DNA from: Selaginella moellendorffii
Taxonomy: Eukaryota; Streptophyta; Lycopodiopsida; Selaginellales; Selaginellaceae
DNA: 64,000 bases
Direction of reading: 5' to 3'
NCBI RefSeq assembly: GCF_000143415.4
Contig: NW_003314289.1
Span: 755,788-819,787, forward strand
In this document: piece after piece, positions 1 to 11,036 of the stretch
Layout of the letters: every line of letters starts with the position of its first letter
Numbering within the stretch: the stretch's first letter is position 1
Notes under the pieces: generated by a model
What the model saw: only the letters and a program-made list of their open reading frames with translations
Told to the model about the DNA's origin: nothing
Database searches by the model: none
Position numbers and translations under genes: made by a program

Positions 1-89
1 CCCCTCCTCTCGAAATAATGAAAGACCATTAGAGTTCTCTTGTAAATGGGCTAGGATTTGAAGGAACGTCAGGAGGAGGCATTAGCGGA

Positions 90-1150
90 ACTGTAGGTGG
101 TATTAGTTATTCCTGATCCCTTTGTATTAAGCATTTTAATTGCTGCACATGCACAATTTTTGAAGGATCGGCTTGCTAGACATTATACTAAACCTCATAA
201 ACTTGTGGTCCAACTTGCCACAACACCTAATACGATCCTTTCCACTGAGCAAGAAGCTCCTTAGATAAACCACATACTGTAAAATGAGGAAAATGGATTA
301 ATATTAAGTCATCCACTTTGTACTCTACAGGTGGACGATGATGGGAGTTGTAGCGCCATTGTTGTCTTACTTGTACGTAGCTTAAGTGTTTTGCAGACTC
401 TGCTCAGACAAGTGGAAGAATGTTTTTTAAATACTGATCCCACGACCTAGCATCAGTAGCTCATGGCAATTGCAAAGGTAAACCTAGCTCTATTAGTAAT
501 ATTGGATCATGACTATATAAGAGTTTATATGGTGAAGCACTAATAGAACTCTGCACCCCTATGATATATGCATACCAAAAAGACAACAAATAATAATTCC
601 AATCTGAATGTTGAAAGTTTACGTACTTCGCAATCATTCCTTTAAATGTCTGAACGAGCCATTCTACCAAACTATTTGACTAGGGATAATAACCATTTAT
701 GAAAGTGTGGTGTATCCCCAACCGAGACATCAAAACATGAAATGCCTCAGCCATAAATACGGGACTATTATCCAAAAGAAGCCATTTTGAACAAGAATGT
801 TGGAACACCACTCCATTGAAGAGGAAGTATCCAACAATAGTTGCAAAGGCACTAGCAAGAACACCAACTTCTACTCAATGAGTCAAATAGTCAGAAGCAA
901 TAATAACATATTCATTATCAGCAGTCAATCATGGAAAAAGTCCTATAAGGTCAAATGCCACCAACTCAAATGGATGGGAAACTACAATTGACTTTAACCG
1001 TCCTTATGTGGCACGAGGGGGAGTATTACGAACTTGGCACTAAATGTAGCTACACACATATTGAATAACATTACATCATATCTTTGGCCAATAAAAAGAC
1101 TTGCACAGCTTTTCAGTCACACGATGATGTTCCATATGCCTGCTAGAATA
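90..1150 (-). pseudogene. Retroelement integrase remnant
   Basis: The best block is 461-670: MVEWLVQTFKGMIAKYVNF followed by W-x3-L and SASPYKLLYSHDP. This matches the C-terminal half of the gypsy integrase core. Further down, at about 100-320, VEYKVDDLILI and VHVQQLKCL resemble the integrase C-terminal tether. Several in-frame stops are present. Confidence 0.7.
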
Positions 1151-1639
1151 GAAGAATCATAGTAAGCATGGAGAAACCGTGGAATAAAGATAGAAGGCAC
1201 CACCAAGCATAAAGGATTATTAGGATCCATCCCCACAAAATAAAGAAGGCCATCGTCAAAGCGATACTGAGAATGTAAATGCCAGAATGGCAAGTCATCA
1301 GCAAGTGATGCAAGATTCTCAAACCCATCTCAAAGCCTTTGAATCCATGGGTCAAGCTTTTGAGCCTCACGAATCTCATCAAAAGAAGGTAGATCTTGCT
1401 CTGCACCTTGTAAACATTCAATGTCAAGTACAGCAACCACCGACAGCACAGAATCCTTGTCTAGAAAATCCATATATACCGAAACAACAGGCTCGACAGA
1501 AACATGAGAAGAGGGTGGAGAAGGAAAAAGGAGTTCGAGAAAGGGTATCAGCATTAGCCATAGAACTCCTTAAGCAATGAACAACATCAAAATCATATAT
1601 TTGAAATTTCAAAGCCCACTAAATAGTATGACCAACCAA

Positions 1640-3290
1640 GTTTTTTCACTTTAATAATGAAGTAACTGCAGCATGATCACCTTCAAGTAATGTCCGAGAA
1701 TCATCTAGATATGCATGACATTTCTCGAAACCCAGACTGCTACTAAACACTCTTTTATCATGGAGTAAATCACCTCTGCTGGTTATAATGTATGGCTTAT
1801 ATACGCAATGGGATGGCACTGACCAGGCACACTCGGGCTCTCTTGCATCAACACATCTCTAAGAGCAATATCAAAAGCATCCACGCGCAAAATAAAAAGT
1901 CGAGTGTAGTCAAGATATGCCAAAACCGAAGGCAATGCTTGCAATGGTGCAATGCAATCAGAAAGATGATCCACAAAACAATCGAGATACTGCACCTTGC
2001 CTAGGAAACGCTGCACATCATTCACAAACTTTAGACTAAGGAACTTTAGAATGGCTGTAAGTTTGACAAGATCAACTTGCAAACCCTCATAAGAAATATG
2101 GTACCCAAGATAAGTTGTGTCTTTAGACCCAAACATGCATTTCGATCGCTTCAGCTTTAAATTAACATTTTGTAGCCGATCTAACACTTTACAATCACAA
2201 ATGTGCTCCTCCTATGTCCCCTTCAAGTGGATGAAAACATCATCAATAAAGTCAGAAGTCACCTTTGGCATATCGCAAAAAACCTCGTCCATCATCTGCT
2301 GAAAAGTTGCTGGAGCATTATTCAAACCAAATGGCATCACCAAGAACTCATACAAACCAAATAGTGTACAAAAAATAGTTATAGGAATATCTTCTTTGGC
2401 CATCGGTACTTGCTAGTACCCAGAAGCAAAATCTAGCTTAGTGAACCAACATCTTTACCCCAGATGATCCAAAAGATCAGCAGCGTAACGAAAAGGATAT
2501 ACATCCGGGATCATCACTTTGTTTAACAGATGATAGTCAATGCAGAAATGAATACTCCCATCAGGCTTCGTCACAATATGAGGTTCATATGCCCAAGGAC
2601 TCCATGACTTCCGAATAACACCCTTGTCTAATATCTTCTTGACGTTTGCATGTAAAATCTTGATCTCCTTGGGTGACTAACGGCAAACAAGAACCTTGAT
2701 TAGACAAGCATCCTTGGTTGAAATTGGATAACATATGGCAATCTTGGCCCTAGACGATAGGTCAAATTCAAAAAAATTAGAATACTCCTTCATTAGCTAG
2801 TCAACTGCTCCAATACAAAGAGTGTTAGAGGGATCAGAAAAGGGAAGAGTAGAAGAAGATAGAAATATAAGAGGAAATAGTGGGGGGACAAAATTAATGG
2901 AAAAAAAAAGTAAAAATAGAGAGATAAAGAGGTGCAAAAGTGAAAAGAATGGATGAAACATAAAGAAGTATGAGACAAAGGGGAGAAGCCTCAAAATCAC
3001 ACTTAGCATGATTATGCTACAACCAATCTATACCAAAAATGAGGTAAAAAACTTGACTCAACACCACCCTTAATGGCTGCAACCCAAGCTCGAGATCACC
3101 TACATGCACAATCAAGTCTATCTCATCCCATGCACATGCATGTGTATAGCTGTTGCCATAAAGAATGAAAACTAGATCCGCCACATGACGCAAGTGTAGG
3201 CAGCAACGTGTGGCAACAGGTCAAGCAATAGAAGATAAACTCGAACCTATATCAACCAACATAATAAGAGACCTCTTGTTATAAAAATGA
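1640..3290 (-). pseudogene. Retroelement protease / reverse transcriptase / RNase H remnant
   Basis: Protease: MLVDIGSSLSSIA at about 3235-3280 is the DTGSS active-site motif with T changed to I, followed by FGIDWL near 3020. Reverse transcriptase: FGLYEFLVMPFGLNNAPATF at about 2290-2370, then FIDD at about 2230 in place of the usual Y-x-D-D. The thumb region RFLGKVQYLDCFVDHLSD and the RNase H start VDAFDIALRDVLMQ follow at about 1800-2010. Stops and frame changes separate the blocks. Confidence 0.75.
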
Positions 3291-3439
3291 CCTTGGAAAA
3301 TAAACACTAGATGAATCGGTGCCGAGTGAACCCTTTAATGATACTCCCGAAAGAAAGATGGAGGGGTCACTGATTTATTCGCGCAAGGTCCCTCTGTTAC
3401 TTGCGTGATTCCTTGTTTCCCAGATGCATCTCGGTGTCT

Positions 3440-4310
3440 AAACCTTCCACTGCATCAACACCAACAAGATGTTATTGATGCCAAGGTCTTCACCTAGAAA
3501 ATGGAGGTCGCCAATTCGGAAAACACCGATAACACCAATAAGTGTGACCAACTTCATCACATGCCCAACAGCGAACTTCATGGCCATGACCATGTCCTCG
3601 CCCTTATCATTGGACTCAAGTAGCAGTAGCATCAACCTCCATTAGAATAGGACCATCACTTATAGGAAGTGGAGCGGAAGGATATGCAGTGAGAAGTGGA
3701 AGAGGTGACGTCTCATAACATTGTGCCAAGCGAAAAGCATCATCAAAGGTGGCTAGAGCAAGTGCATGCACAAGTTCAATAAGATCTTGATGAAGTGTTG
3801 GCCACAACATTCCTAACTTGATCCGCTCTAACATATTTGGCTCCGCACGAAGTAAAAGGTTTCGAAAACGAATGCCAAATTACATCATCCACTCAGATGG
3901 CCCTTGATGAAGATGATGCAATTGTTGAAAGGCATCATCACATTTGTCAGCATGTCCAAATATGCATTTGAAGACGTCCAAGAGAACATTCCAATCCTCA
4001 TGAATAGCTGCACTCAAACCATTATACCACTACAATGTTGTCCTTTAAAGACACGTGAGAAACTCACACAAACGTCAAATATCATCCCAAAACTGATAAG
4101 TGGCAATCACCGTGAAGTGATCGAACCAATGGTACATATCATCCCCAAGATTCCCACAAAAGAACTCTGGTTGAACATAAGGATTAATACCAAGAGCAAA
4201 AGGAGCTATACCATGTATTGTGGATGCCACCATCAATTGAATTTGGTTATTCAATTACAATCGCATGGCATTAAGCAATTGCACCAACTGCTACTTCAGA
4301 AGTTAGAGGA
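3440..4310 (-). pseudogene. Retroelement gag remnant with zinc knuckle
   Basis: Around 3616-3834 the translation has a gag capsid look (LERIKLGMLWPTLHQDL). Near 3528-3575 there is a nucleocapsid-type knuckle of the form C-x2-C-x4-H-x3-C. The usual spacing is C-x2-C-x4-H-x4-C, so the motif is one residue short in this copy. The reading frame is interrupted. Confidence 0.6.
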
Positions 4311-4550
4311 AGAGACTGTTGCTCTGCCATGAAGATGAATGAAAAGGAAAGAGCAAAAGAAGATAAATGAAAAAGGATTAGAAGGAAAGAGAGATTTAGA
4401 CAATGGAAAAGCTAAATCTAAATAAAAAATTCTGAAAGGAAAGAACAAAAGAAATAAAATGGAACTAGATTTAGACACTGCAAAAACTAAATTTAAACCA
4501 AAATCCCAAATTTAAGAGGGACAATGAAAAATGCCTCTTATCTCCACCAA

Positions 4551-4713
4551 TGTGAGTGTATGGAATATGAAAAGGGAATATAGAAAATGTGTATATCAAT
4601 TAATACAAAACCTCTACCTTATATATATGAGTAAATGATTTGGATTGAAATCAATTTGACAACTACCAAAATCCCACTACAGTAATATTAATATATGGCA
4701 TCGTAGCCATACA
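4551..4713 (-). repeat. 5' LTR of element A
   Basis: Read on the minus strand it begins TGTATGGC and ends CACTCACA. It is followed by TTGGTGGAGATAAG, the position of a primer binding site. The same junction sequence is conserved in element B at about 41718-41731. The limits come from comparison with the two LTRs of element B. The priming tRNA was not identified. Confidence 0.6.
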
Positions 4714-4837
4714 CCTTAAACACAAGATTAATTTAATTTTTTATCTTAAAATATCTTAGAATATCTAAATATATTTTAAGTAACCCATACAGGTTTGCTT
4801 AACCAAACCAAAACAAAGAATAAAAGGGAAATTAATT

Positions 4838-4910
4838 TCCATTGCCGGGATTTGAACCCGGGTCGCCTGGGTGAAAGCCAGGTATCCTGACCGGACTAGA
4901 CGACAATGGA
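4838..4910 (-). tRNA. trnE: tRNA-Glu (TTC), copy 1
   Basis: The 73-nt minus strand folds as a nuclear tRNA-Glu. The acceptor half begins TCCATTGTCGTCTAG, the anticodon loop is CTTTCAC (anticodon TTC), and the T-arm is GGGTTCAAATCCC. It matches the cytosolic tRNA-Glu pattern and not the chloroplast trnE. No intron and no encoded CCA. An identical copy lies at 10893-10965 at the same position in the duplicated unit. Confidence 0.95.
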
Positions 4911-4998
4911 TCAATGAATTATTGGCCGTTCAAAAAGGTTGATTACAGTTTATAAACACAGATCCTTTTCCTATCAATAGGGTTTACTGCCGGGAATC

Positions 4999-6267
4999 AT
5001 GTGGTCGCTAGAGCCCAGCTTCTTCGATGAGCATGGAGCGCTTGTAAGTGATCTTCCAGCGCTAGATCCAGAGGATGCAGCTGCATGGCTCTCCGCTTCC
5101 ACCACTTTCTCGACGTTGAGCATCACGGCAACGGTGAAGGGTGTTGCGTTGCAATCAGTGAATGCTGCAAACCGCTATGCGCTGGTGCACAGGTTGGAAC
5201 AGAAGTATCCCGGCTGGATGCTGCTCAAAGTGGTGCTTGCGGAGGTGCACTATCTTCTGTTTGACAAAGCTGGGGCGCAGCAGCGGCTGCTCGATGTCCA
5301 AGATGCCATAGGGCGTGGTAAGGATGAGCAGCTGGACAGGGCCGTGCTGGAGCTTTCCAAGCTTATCCAGGAGGAGGACGATGGAGATGAAGATGACGAA
5401 GAGGCGGAGGTGGAAGAAGGCATGCAAGTCACTTCCTATGTGCGACCTCAACCTTTCTCGTCTGTTCCGTGTTCGTGGAGTGCGGAGGAGATTCGGCACA
5501 AGTGGCAGACGAGAACTGAAGTTGATATTGCTGAGTTTGGTCGCTACGCAGCCATCACCACAAACGTCCTGGAAGGAGTGTTTTCGCTTGAGGGTCGCAG
5601 CTTGTCGCGGCTGGTCAAGCGTGGATTCGACGTTGACTCGATCGAGGGTGTTCCTGCCACCAGTCGCATCAAGAGGAAGGCCAAGATCGTGCAAATCCTG
5701 GAGAACACACAGTCCTGCTTCGAATACCTCATAAAGAATTCTTCTGCTTTCAATGACTCGACGATCCAAGATGTACACAAGAGACTTATGGAGGGGAACA
5801 ATCTCAACCACGAGGTTGACGATGGTCAGTTTTATGCGTGTCTCGTGCCTTGCGGCAGCTACCGCCGAGTTCCATGCTATACAACCAATGGCAACTTGGA
5901 AACTCGATTTTGTCCTTGGAGGCAGATCCCTACGGAGATGCAGTGGTTCTTTGAAGAGGCTCGGCAAGCAATGTCCGACGACTCTGCTGATCCATTCTTG
6001 GTATCGGCCTGGCTACACATCGCGTTTCTCAGCATTCACCCCTTTGCTGATGGTAATGGTCGGGTGGGCCGAATGATTTCCTCTCTTCCACTTGTCAAGG
6101 CAGGGCTCCCCCCTGTTGTGGTATCTTTCGAGCGGGAGCGGAAGAAGAAGTACTTCGCTGCACTGATAGAAGCTCGTAAGTCGGATGATCTAGTACCGCT
6201 GGCTTCGTTTCTGAAGGAAGAGGTTGAGCTAGCGATCATTCACATCTCCAATTTGGATGATGCCTGA
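4999..6267 (+). CDS. Fic-domain protein (putative AMPylase/de-AMPylase), copy 1
   Basis: A 422-aa protein from a single exon, starting MWSLEPSFFDEHG. The catalytic Fic motif HPFADGNGRVGR is intact at residues 347-358; its His347 is the family's catalytic base and the DGNGR loop binds nucleotide phosphates. Upstream, TNVLEG at 188-193 fits the inhibitory helix signature (S/T)xxxE(G/N), so the protein is probably an auto-inhibited class II Fic enzyme like animal FICD. Residues about 70-122 are helical. An acidic run (about 126-141) separates them from the Fic core. No signal peptide or membrane segment is visible, so a cytosolic or nuclear site is likely. Fic enzymes usually transfer AMP to hydroxyl side chains or remove it; the substrate here is unknown. 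A near-identical paralogue lies at 11037-12405, and a third, broken fragment at 18174-18501. Confidence 0.9.
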   Translation: MWSLEPSFFDEHGALVSDLPALDPEDAAAWLSASTTFSTLSITATVKGVALQSVNAANRYALVHRLEQKYPGWMLLKVVLAEVHYLLFDKAGAQQRLLDVQDAIGRGKDEQLDRAVLELSKLIQEEDDGDEDDEEAEVEEGMQVTSYVRPQPFSSVPCSWSAEEIRHKWQTRTEVDIAEFGRYAAITTNVLEGVFSLEGRSLSRLVKRGFDVDSIEGVPATSRIKRKAKIVQILENTQSCFEYLIKNSSAFNDSTIQDVHKRLMEGNNLNHEVDDGQFYACLVPCGSYRRVPCYTTNGNLETRFCPWRQIPTEMQWFFEEARQAMSDDSADPFLVSAWLHIAFLSIHPFADGNGRVGRMISSLPLVKAGLPPVVVSFERERKKKYFAALIEARKSDDLVPLASFLKEEVELAIIHISNLDDA

Positions 6268-7031
6268 TCTTTGTCTTGAATTCGTAATTTCCTATTAAGC
6301 AATTTCTGGTTGTCGAGCTGAATTTCTAATGGAAATTAAAGCTTAGTCTTCTTGCGTTGTGAAAAAAGAGATCTCACTCGTTTTTCTAGAGTTGATTGGC
6401 AAGAGTTTCTTTGCAGATTGCAAGAGTCGAGTCTTGTTTCTTCTCAGGGCATCATCCCCGATCCATAGGAAGCGCCTGCTTGCTCCCACAACTCACGTTG
6501 CTAGGGTCCCTGCCAGTACAGCGCTCATGCGGGCAGCTGGAGCTGCACCACTTGCTGCAAGGCGGGAGAGGTTCTGACCAAGGTCATCAAGGTTCTGTAA
6601 ACATTTGGTAGTGACCTGGGATTGATGCCAGCGTTGTGTAGCAGCAGCACATTTGGAAGATTTCACAGTGCATGGCTCTAGAGCTGGAACTCACACTTCG
6701 CAATAGTAATGCAAAGGCTCCAATTCAGTTGAATTTATGCATTTAGAACTTTAACACTCACTCAAGAGCTGGTGCAAATTGAACCTGTTTATTTTATGAT
6801 CGGGAGAGCAGGTTGCATGGTATATGAGAGGAATTATCCCTTTCCATTGAGGTAAGAATTGCCACTTAAATGCTATTTTGTGTTAATTGGAATTTATGTA
6901 GATTTATTGTAAGACATCATACTGCAAAATTTTCAAAGTCAAAATTGAAATTGGTGCTAAGACATAGACTAAAGCCTAAAGAAACAATCATCCTTTTGGC
7001 TATGTTCTGTTCCTGTTTCGCATTCGAAGCA
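6268..7031. other. Noncoding 3' flank of the duplicated unit
   Basis: No convincing gene. About the first 600 bases match 12406-13134. The rest leads into the next gene. Short open frames at 6359-6611 are not better preserved than the surrounding noncoding sequence in copy 2, so I do not call them. Confidence 0.6.
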
Positions 7032-8257
7032 ATGAGCATCGAGCCAACCACACTCATCTCAGCACTAATTGCATTTCCACCAATAAATCTTGTAGGCAAG
7101 GCTGCCTTAAAATCCATCAAAAGCTTCATCACAAATGTCTGGGAACTGGAGAGCATTGCAATACAGGCAGCATCAGATGAAGGTCAGCTTATGTACTTGC
7201 CATTTGTGGAAGACAGCATGAGCAGATTAAACCCGAGCTCATCCGTCTACAAGACTTTGGAGAGGGGCAAAATCAGTCTTGAGAAGCTCAGGAGCTTCGC
7301 CTTTGAAGCTTCAAGCAGTGGTACCATGAACTGGCTTCAGAGGTTTGATGAGATTTTATGGTCTCTTTTTATCTTGATCTCCTTGTACAGAAACAAAGAC
7401 GCCAACAACATCTTAGAGATCAAATCAGAGGTGGAGAAGTTTGTTCACAGCATGGATGTGATAAATCTCAGCGAGACACTCAAGGCAAACGAGCTGCAAG
7501 CTCTCAAGATGAACGAATTATGCGAGTCCCAGATGCAAGGAATGAGCAGATTGTTTGACTTGTGGGAATCGCGATTCGAGCAGCTCATCCAGCTCCAAAC
7601 TTCTCAGTTCCAGGCTATCCAGCAGCTGATTAGCAGTAATCAGGTAAGTCAACCAATGTTTATGCTTGTTCAGTTTATCTCGTTGAAAACCTACAGCTGA
7701 GGCCTCTACCGCAATTGCAATCCTCTGACGATCAAAATCGACATTTGCTGCATGAAAACCACCACCACCACGATCAATCACCAACATCAATCGTTCGCGC
7801 AATCAATGGTGGCTTTCAGGTGTGCATGAACTTCAAGGTATACCAACATGTAGTTCCAGTGGCAACGAGCACAAAGCTGCAAACCCAGTTTGCACTCGCG
7901 GGCAACGTCCAAAGCTTCCCATACACCGCTGGTTACGCAGCGGTTGTCAAAGACAAGCTCACAGACGCCGAAGATTATCTCTCCAGAGAGGTGGGAAGAG
8001 CAATTGGATTTTTCACAGTCCCAGCGAAAGGCCTGGTGTACACCACCTTTACCATGGACTTGATGGATCGAGGGACGCTGGCGGCCTCGGGTGTGGCAAT
8101 GGCTCCATCGTTTACTTACATTGTGAGTGGTGGCACTGGCGAGTTCCTTGGAACCTTTGGCAAGATGGAAGTTCTCATTGTTAGCAGTGTTGACGATGGA
8201 GCCAACTTTATTCTCCTTCACGATGTCACGCTCTATTCTTCCACTAGCATGAATTAG
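7032..8257 (+). CDS. Coiled-coil protein with C-terminal dirigent/AOC-like beta-barrel
   Basis: Two exons, 7032-7643 and 7697-8257, join in frame across a 53-nt GT-AG intron (CAG/GTAAGT ... CTACAG) and give about 389 aa. The start MSIEPTT is the best guess; the frame stays open upstream, with further Met codons at 7002 and 6870. The N-terminal half is helical. It has a Leu/Gln-rich coiled coil at about residues 145-204 and a His-rich linker (HENHHHHDQ). The last 150 residues look like a beta-barrel: GRAIGFFTVPAKG, then TFTMDLMDRGTLAASGV, then VSGGTGEFLGTFGKMEV. The GGTGxFxG(T/A)xG turn is shared by dirigent and allene oxide cyclase barrels. No signal peptide is seen, unlike secreted dirigents. 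The fusion of a coiled coil with such a barrel is unusual and the function is unknown. Confidence 0.65.
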
Positions 8258-8294
8258 AATATGCTTTGATACTTCTAAAATTTAGGGATTGTGG

Positions 8295-10752
8295 ATGATG
8301 CTACTCCTGCTAGGCTTGGCGCTCGTCGAGGCGCTGAGCGCGCCGATTCCTAGGTTTGAGGAGCGCGCAGCTCTCAAGGAGGATGTCCGAAATATGTAAG
8401 ATCTGTGATCTATCCTTCGTGTATTTACTGATTGGAGAGCTCAATCGATCGCCAGGTTCCATCACGCCTACGACAACTACATGAAATACGCCTTCCCGGT
8501 ACGCATTTCTCTTTCCTGACGAAGGAAACTCACGAGATTTCGCTTTGTCTGTGGCAGCACGACGAGCTCAAGCCGCTCAGCTTGAGTTATACTGATTCGC
8601 TAGAGGAGCTTGGAAATCTTAAGGTAAAGTTCTCGCAGCTTTTCTTCCTTCTACCTTTTTTCTTTTCTTTTTCCTAGCTTGAGCGTCTCTCAGAGACTTA
8701 CAGTGGATCGGCTTTGACACTCGTGGAATCCTTGTCAAGGTAATAGTGTTCTTGGATGGATTTCCATTTCTTCTTTATCTTTTCTTCTTATATACACAAT
8801 GAAACATTCTCGTCAGCTTGGCAGTCATGAAGAACAGCAGCGAGTTTGAGAAGGGAGTTTTGTGGCTCGCCGAGAATTTATCCTTCGACGTTGATGTCCG
8901 CGTGAACGTTTTCGAGGTACGTTTGATACCGTCGCAGAGCCAGATAACGTAAACTCTTTAACGGTGAAGTCTCGCTTCAGTGTAATATCAGGTTACTAGG
9001 GGGATTAATTTCTGCACACTTCCTAGCCAAAGATTCGAGAAAACAATTGATGTCAAATGGATACAATGATCAGTTGCTTATGCTTGCAGAGGACTTGGGA
9101 CTGCGGTTGCTGCCAGCTTTTGACACGCCCACTGGAATTCCATACGCTTGGATCAATCTGAAGGTTTGCTACATTTTGTCAACGCTCGCGTTTCATTTGG
9201 AAAGCTTTTTATAGACCGGAGTGCACCCAAACGAGACGACCGAGACAAGCACTTCCGGGTGTGGTAAGTAGCGAGTTTCGTTCCTTTCTTCGTTCTTTTC
9301 GTTGGTTTAAGTAAAAGTTTCATCTCTCAGGCTCGTTGGTTTTGGAGATGGGAGCGTTGTCCCGCCTAACTGGCAATCCACAGTTTGAGAATTTAGCTTT
9401 GCGAGCTCTTCGCAAACTGTGGAGTATGCGCAGTGAACTCAACTTACTGGGAACGAACCTTGACATAAATACTGGACGGTGGACTGAGTACTCTTCAGGC
9501 ATTGGTGCTGGTAATATTTTTTAATGTAATTATTTGGCCACCGTCCGGCTTGTTCTTTCTGCAGGTATCGACTCCTTCTATGAATATCTGGTAAAAGCCT
9601 ACATTCTTTTCGGAGGCGAAGAATACTGGGATATGTTTCAGGACGCTTACCGAGCTGTCCAACAACACTATAGATATGGTTCCTGGTAAACTATCAGTAA
9701 ACAGTTCATATGTATTAAAAGAGCTTTATATCAGGTATCATGACGCTGATATGAGAACTGGGAAAGCTACATACTGGCAGTTCACGAGTCTGCAAGCATT
9801 TTGGCCTGGACTACAGGTAGGAATTTATCGAGAGTTTTATGAAACGTTATGATCTTTTATTGCAGGTTTTGATAGGTGATATTGCCGCTGCAAACGCTAC
9901 CCATAGAGAATTTCTCCGCTTGTGGGAGATGTTTGGTATATTTCCTGAAAGGTTTCGTTTTGTAGAGTTTTGATCCTGCTTTGCTTACTATCCTTATTAT
10001 CTTTTTTTTTGTCTCAGATACTTACTTGATGCCGGAAAAGTCCACCCCACAGAAAGATACTATCCACTTCGTCCAGAGTTGGCCGAGTCCACATTTTTTT
10101 TATACCAAGCTACAAAAGGTAGAATAGTAAGTAAAGTTTGGATTTAATTGTATGTTTTGCTTTTCAGATCCTTGGTATTTGGACGTGGGAAAGAAAATCA
10201 TGAACTCTATCAATGTGTTTAGCCGCGTCCCCGGAGGCTTTGCTAGCGTCAGAGATGTCATGACTATGAAACTAGAAGACCATCAACATAGTTTTTTCTT
10301 ATCAGAGACGTAAGTACTCACACCTCCTGCGTGCTGATGATCACAAATCCTTTCAACAGGTGCAAATACTTGTATTTGCTATTTGATGACAGCTTCTTGG
10401 ATGGCGAGAACCATGTTTTCTCCACCGAGGGCCATCTCTTCCCTGTCAACCAGTCGTGGCAGCAACAGCCCCGTCCCAAGGTACCAGAGGATCAATCTCG
10501 CGAAACATAAGTAGCGTTTGTGTGTTTTGACAGATATTGTCAAGGCTACGACTATTTTCAAGGCAAAAGCCCATAGACACCAGCGCTCTCGCATCAAAGA
10601 CATGTCCTCGCTTGAGCAGAGGAAGTGTGGAATCGGCATGCCACATCCCAGACACTCGCGCTGACCACCGATGCGTTTCAAGGTCGGACTGTGGCGTAGA
10701 CGCGACTACTTGCGCGAAGAGGTCGTGTAGTTTTGCCGGTTATTGCTCGTGA
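8295..10752 (+). CDS. MNS4: EDEM-type alpha-mannosidase (GH47, MNS4-like)
   Basis: Fifteen exons with 45-60 nt introns give about 551 aa. The first exon encodes a hydrophobic leader (MMLLLLGLALVEALSAP), probably an ER signal. The GH47 fold follows: FHHAYDNYMKYAFPHDELKP, SALTLVESLSSLAVM, LLGGLISAHFLA, LRLLPAFDTPTGIPYAW, ETTETSTSGCGSLVLEMGAL, YSSGIGAGIDSFYEYLVKAY, YWQFTSLQAFWPGLQ, RPELAESTFFLYQATKDPW, and FFLSETCKYLYLLFDD. The segment TDSLEELGNLKLERLSETYSG is the version typical of plant MNS4. The last exon (10534-10752) ends in a Cys-rich tail with CGVDATTC. EDEM proteins trim mannose from misfolded glycoproteins in the ER and hand them to ERAD. The exon boundaries keep frame throughout, so the gene looks intact. 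Confidence 0.9.
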
Positions 10753-10892
10753 CAAGATCACCAAAAAAAAGCATATAGAAATTAATTTTTCTTCCCCAGA
10801 AAAAATAAGAATTATTGACAATCCCAGAATTGTCGGTCATATATATATTGACAATCCCAGAAGAAAAAAAAAGAATAAAAGTTAAATGAATT

Positions 10893-10965
10893 TCCATTGC
10901 CGGGATTTGAACCCGGGTCGCCTGGGTGAAAGCCAGGTATCCTGACCGGACTAGACGACAATGGA
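10893..10965 (-). tRNA. trnE: tRNA-Glu (TTC), copy 2
   Basis: Identical over all 73 nt to the tRNA at 4838-4910: anticodon TTC, intact arms, no encoded CCA. It sits at the same distance upstream of the second Fic gene, so it travelled with the duplication. Confidence 0.95.
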
Positions 10966-11036
10966 TCAATGAAATATTGGCCGTTCAAAAAGGTTGATTA
11001 CAGTTTATAAACACGAGAAAGAGACTGCTGCGAATC

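Larger units (their letters stand above)
1..4713 (-). mobile_element. Degenerate Ty3/gypsy LTR retrotransposon (element A), cut by window start
   Basis: From high to low coordinate, the minus strand shows the Ty3/gypsy order: LTR, gag with a zinc knuckle, aspartic protease, reverse transcriptase, RNase H, integrase. Every domain is broken by stops or frameshifts, so the copy is dead. The LTR at the high-coordinate end is short (about 163 bp). The other LTR lies beyond position 1. A closely related element with the same order and strand lies at 38145-41879, which helps define the boundaries. Confidence 0.85.
4820..6872. repeat. Duplicated unit, copy 1 (tRNA-Glu + Fic gene)
   Basis: This segment matches 10876-13134 from just upstream of the tRNA to the shared end ATTGAGGTAAGAATTGCC. 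Identity is very high from the middle of the Fic coding sequence onward and lower near its 5' end. Copy 2 carries three extra pieces: about 73 bp near the Fic start, 24 bp in a Lys-rich stretch, and about 130 bp in the 3' flank. Confidence 0.85.

Noticed and set aside
4838-4910. Chloroplast-derived tRNA-Glu inserted in the nucleus
   Set aside because: The sequence follows the cytosolic tRNA-Glu pattern (GTCGTCTAGTCCGGT, TTC anticodon) and differs clearly from plastid trnE.
5155-5967. Open frame of about 270 codons antisense to the Fic gene (also at 11335-12105)
   Set aside because: It mirrors the conserved Fic coding strand and has no recognisable domain. It is preserved in both copies only because the copies are nearly identical.
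6359-6611. Small open frames downstream of Fic copy 1
   Set aside because: The matching region of copy 2 carries indels that break the same frames, so there is no sign of coding constraint.
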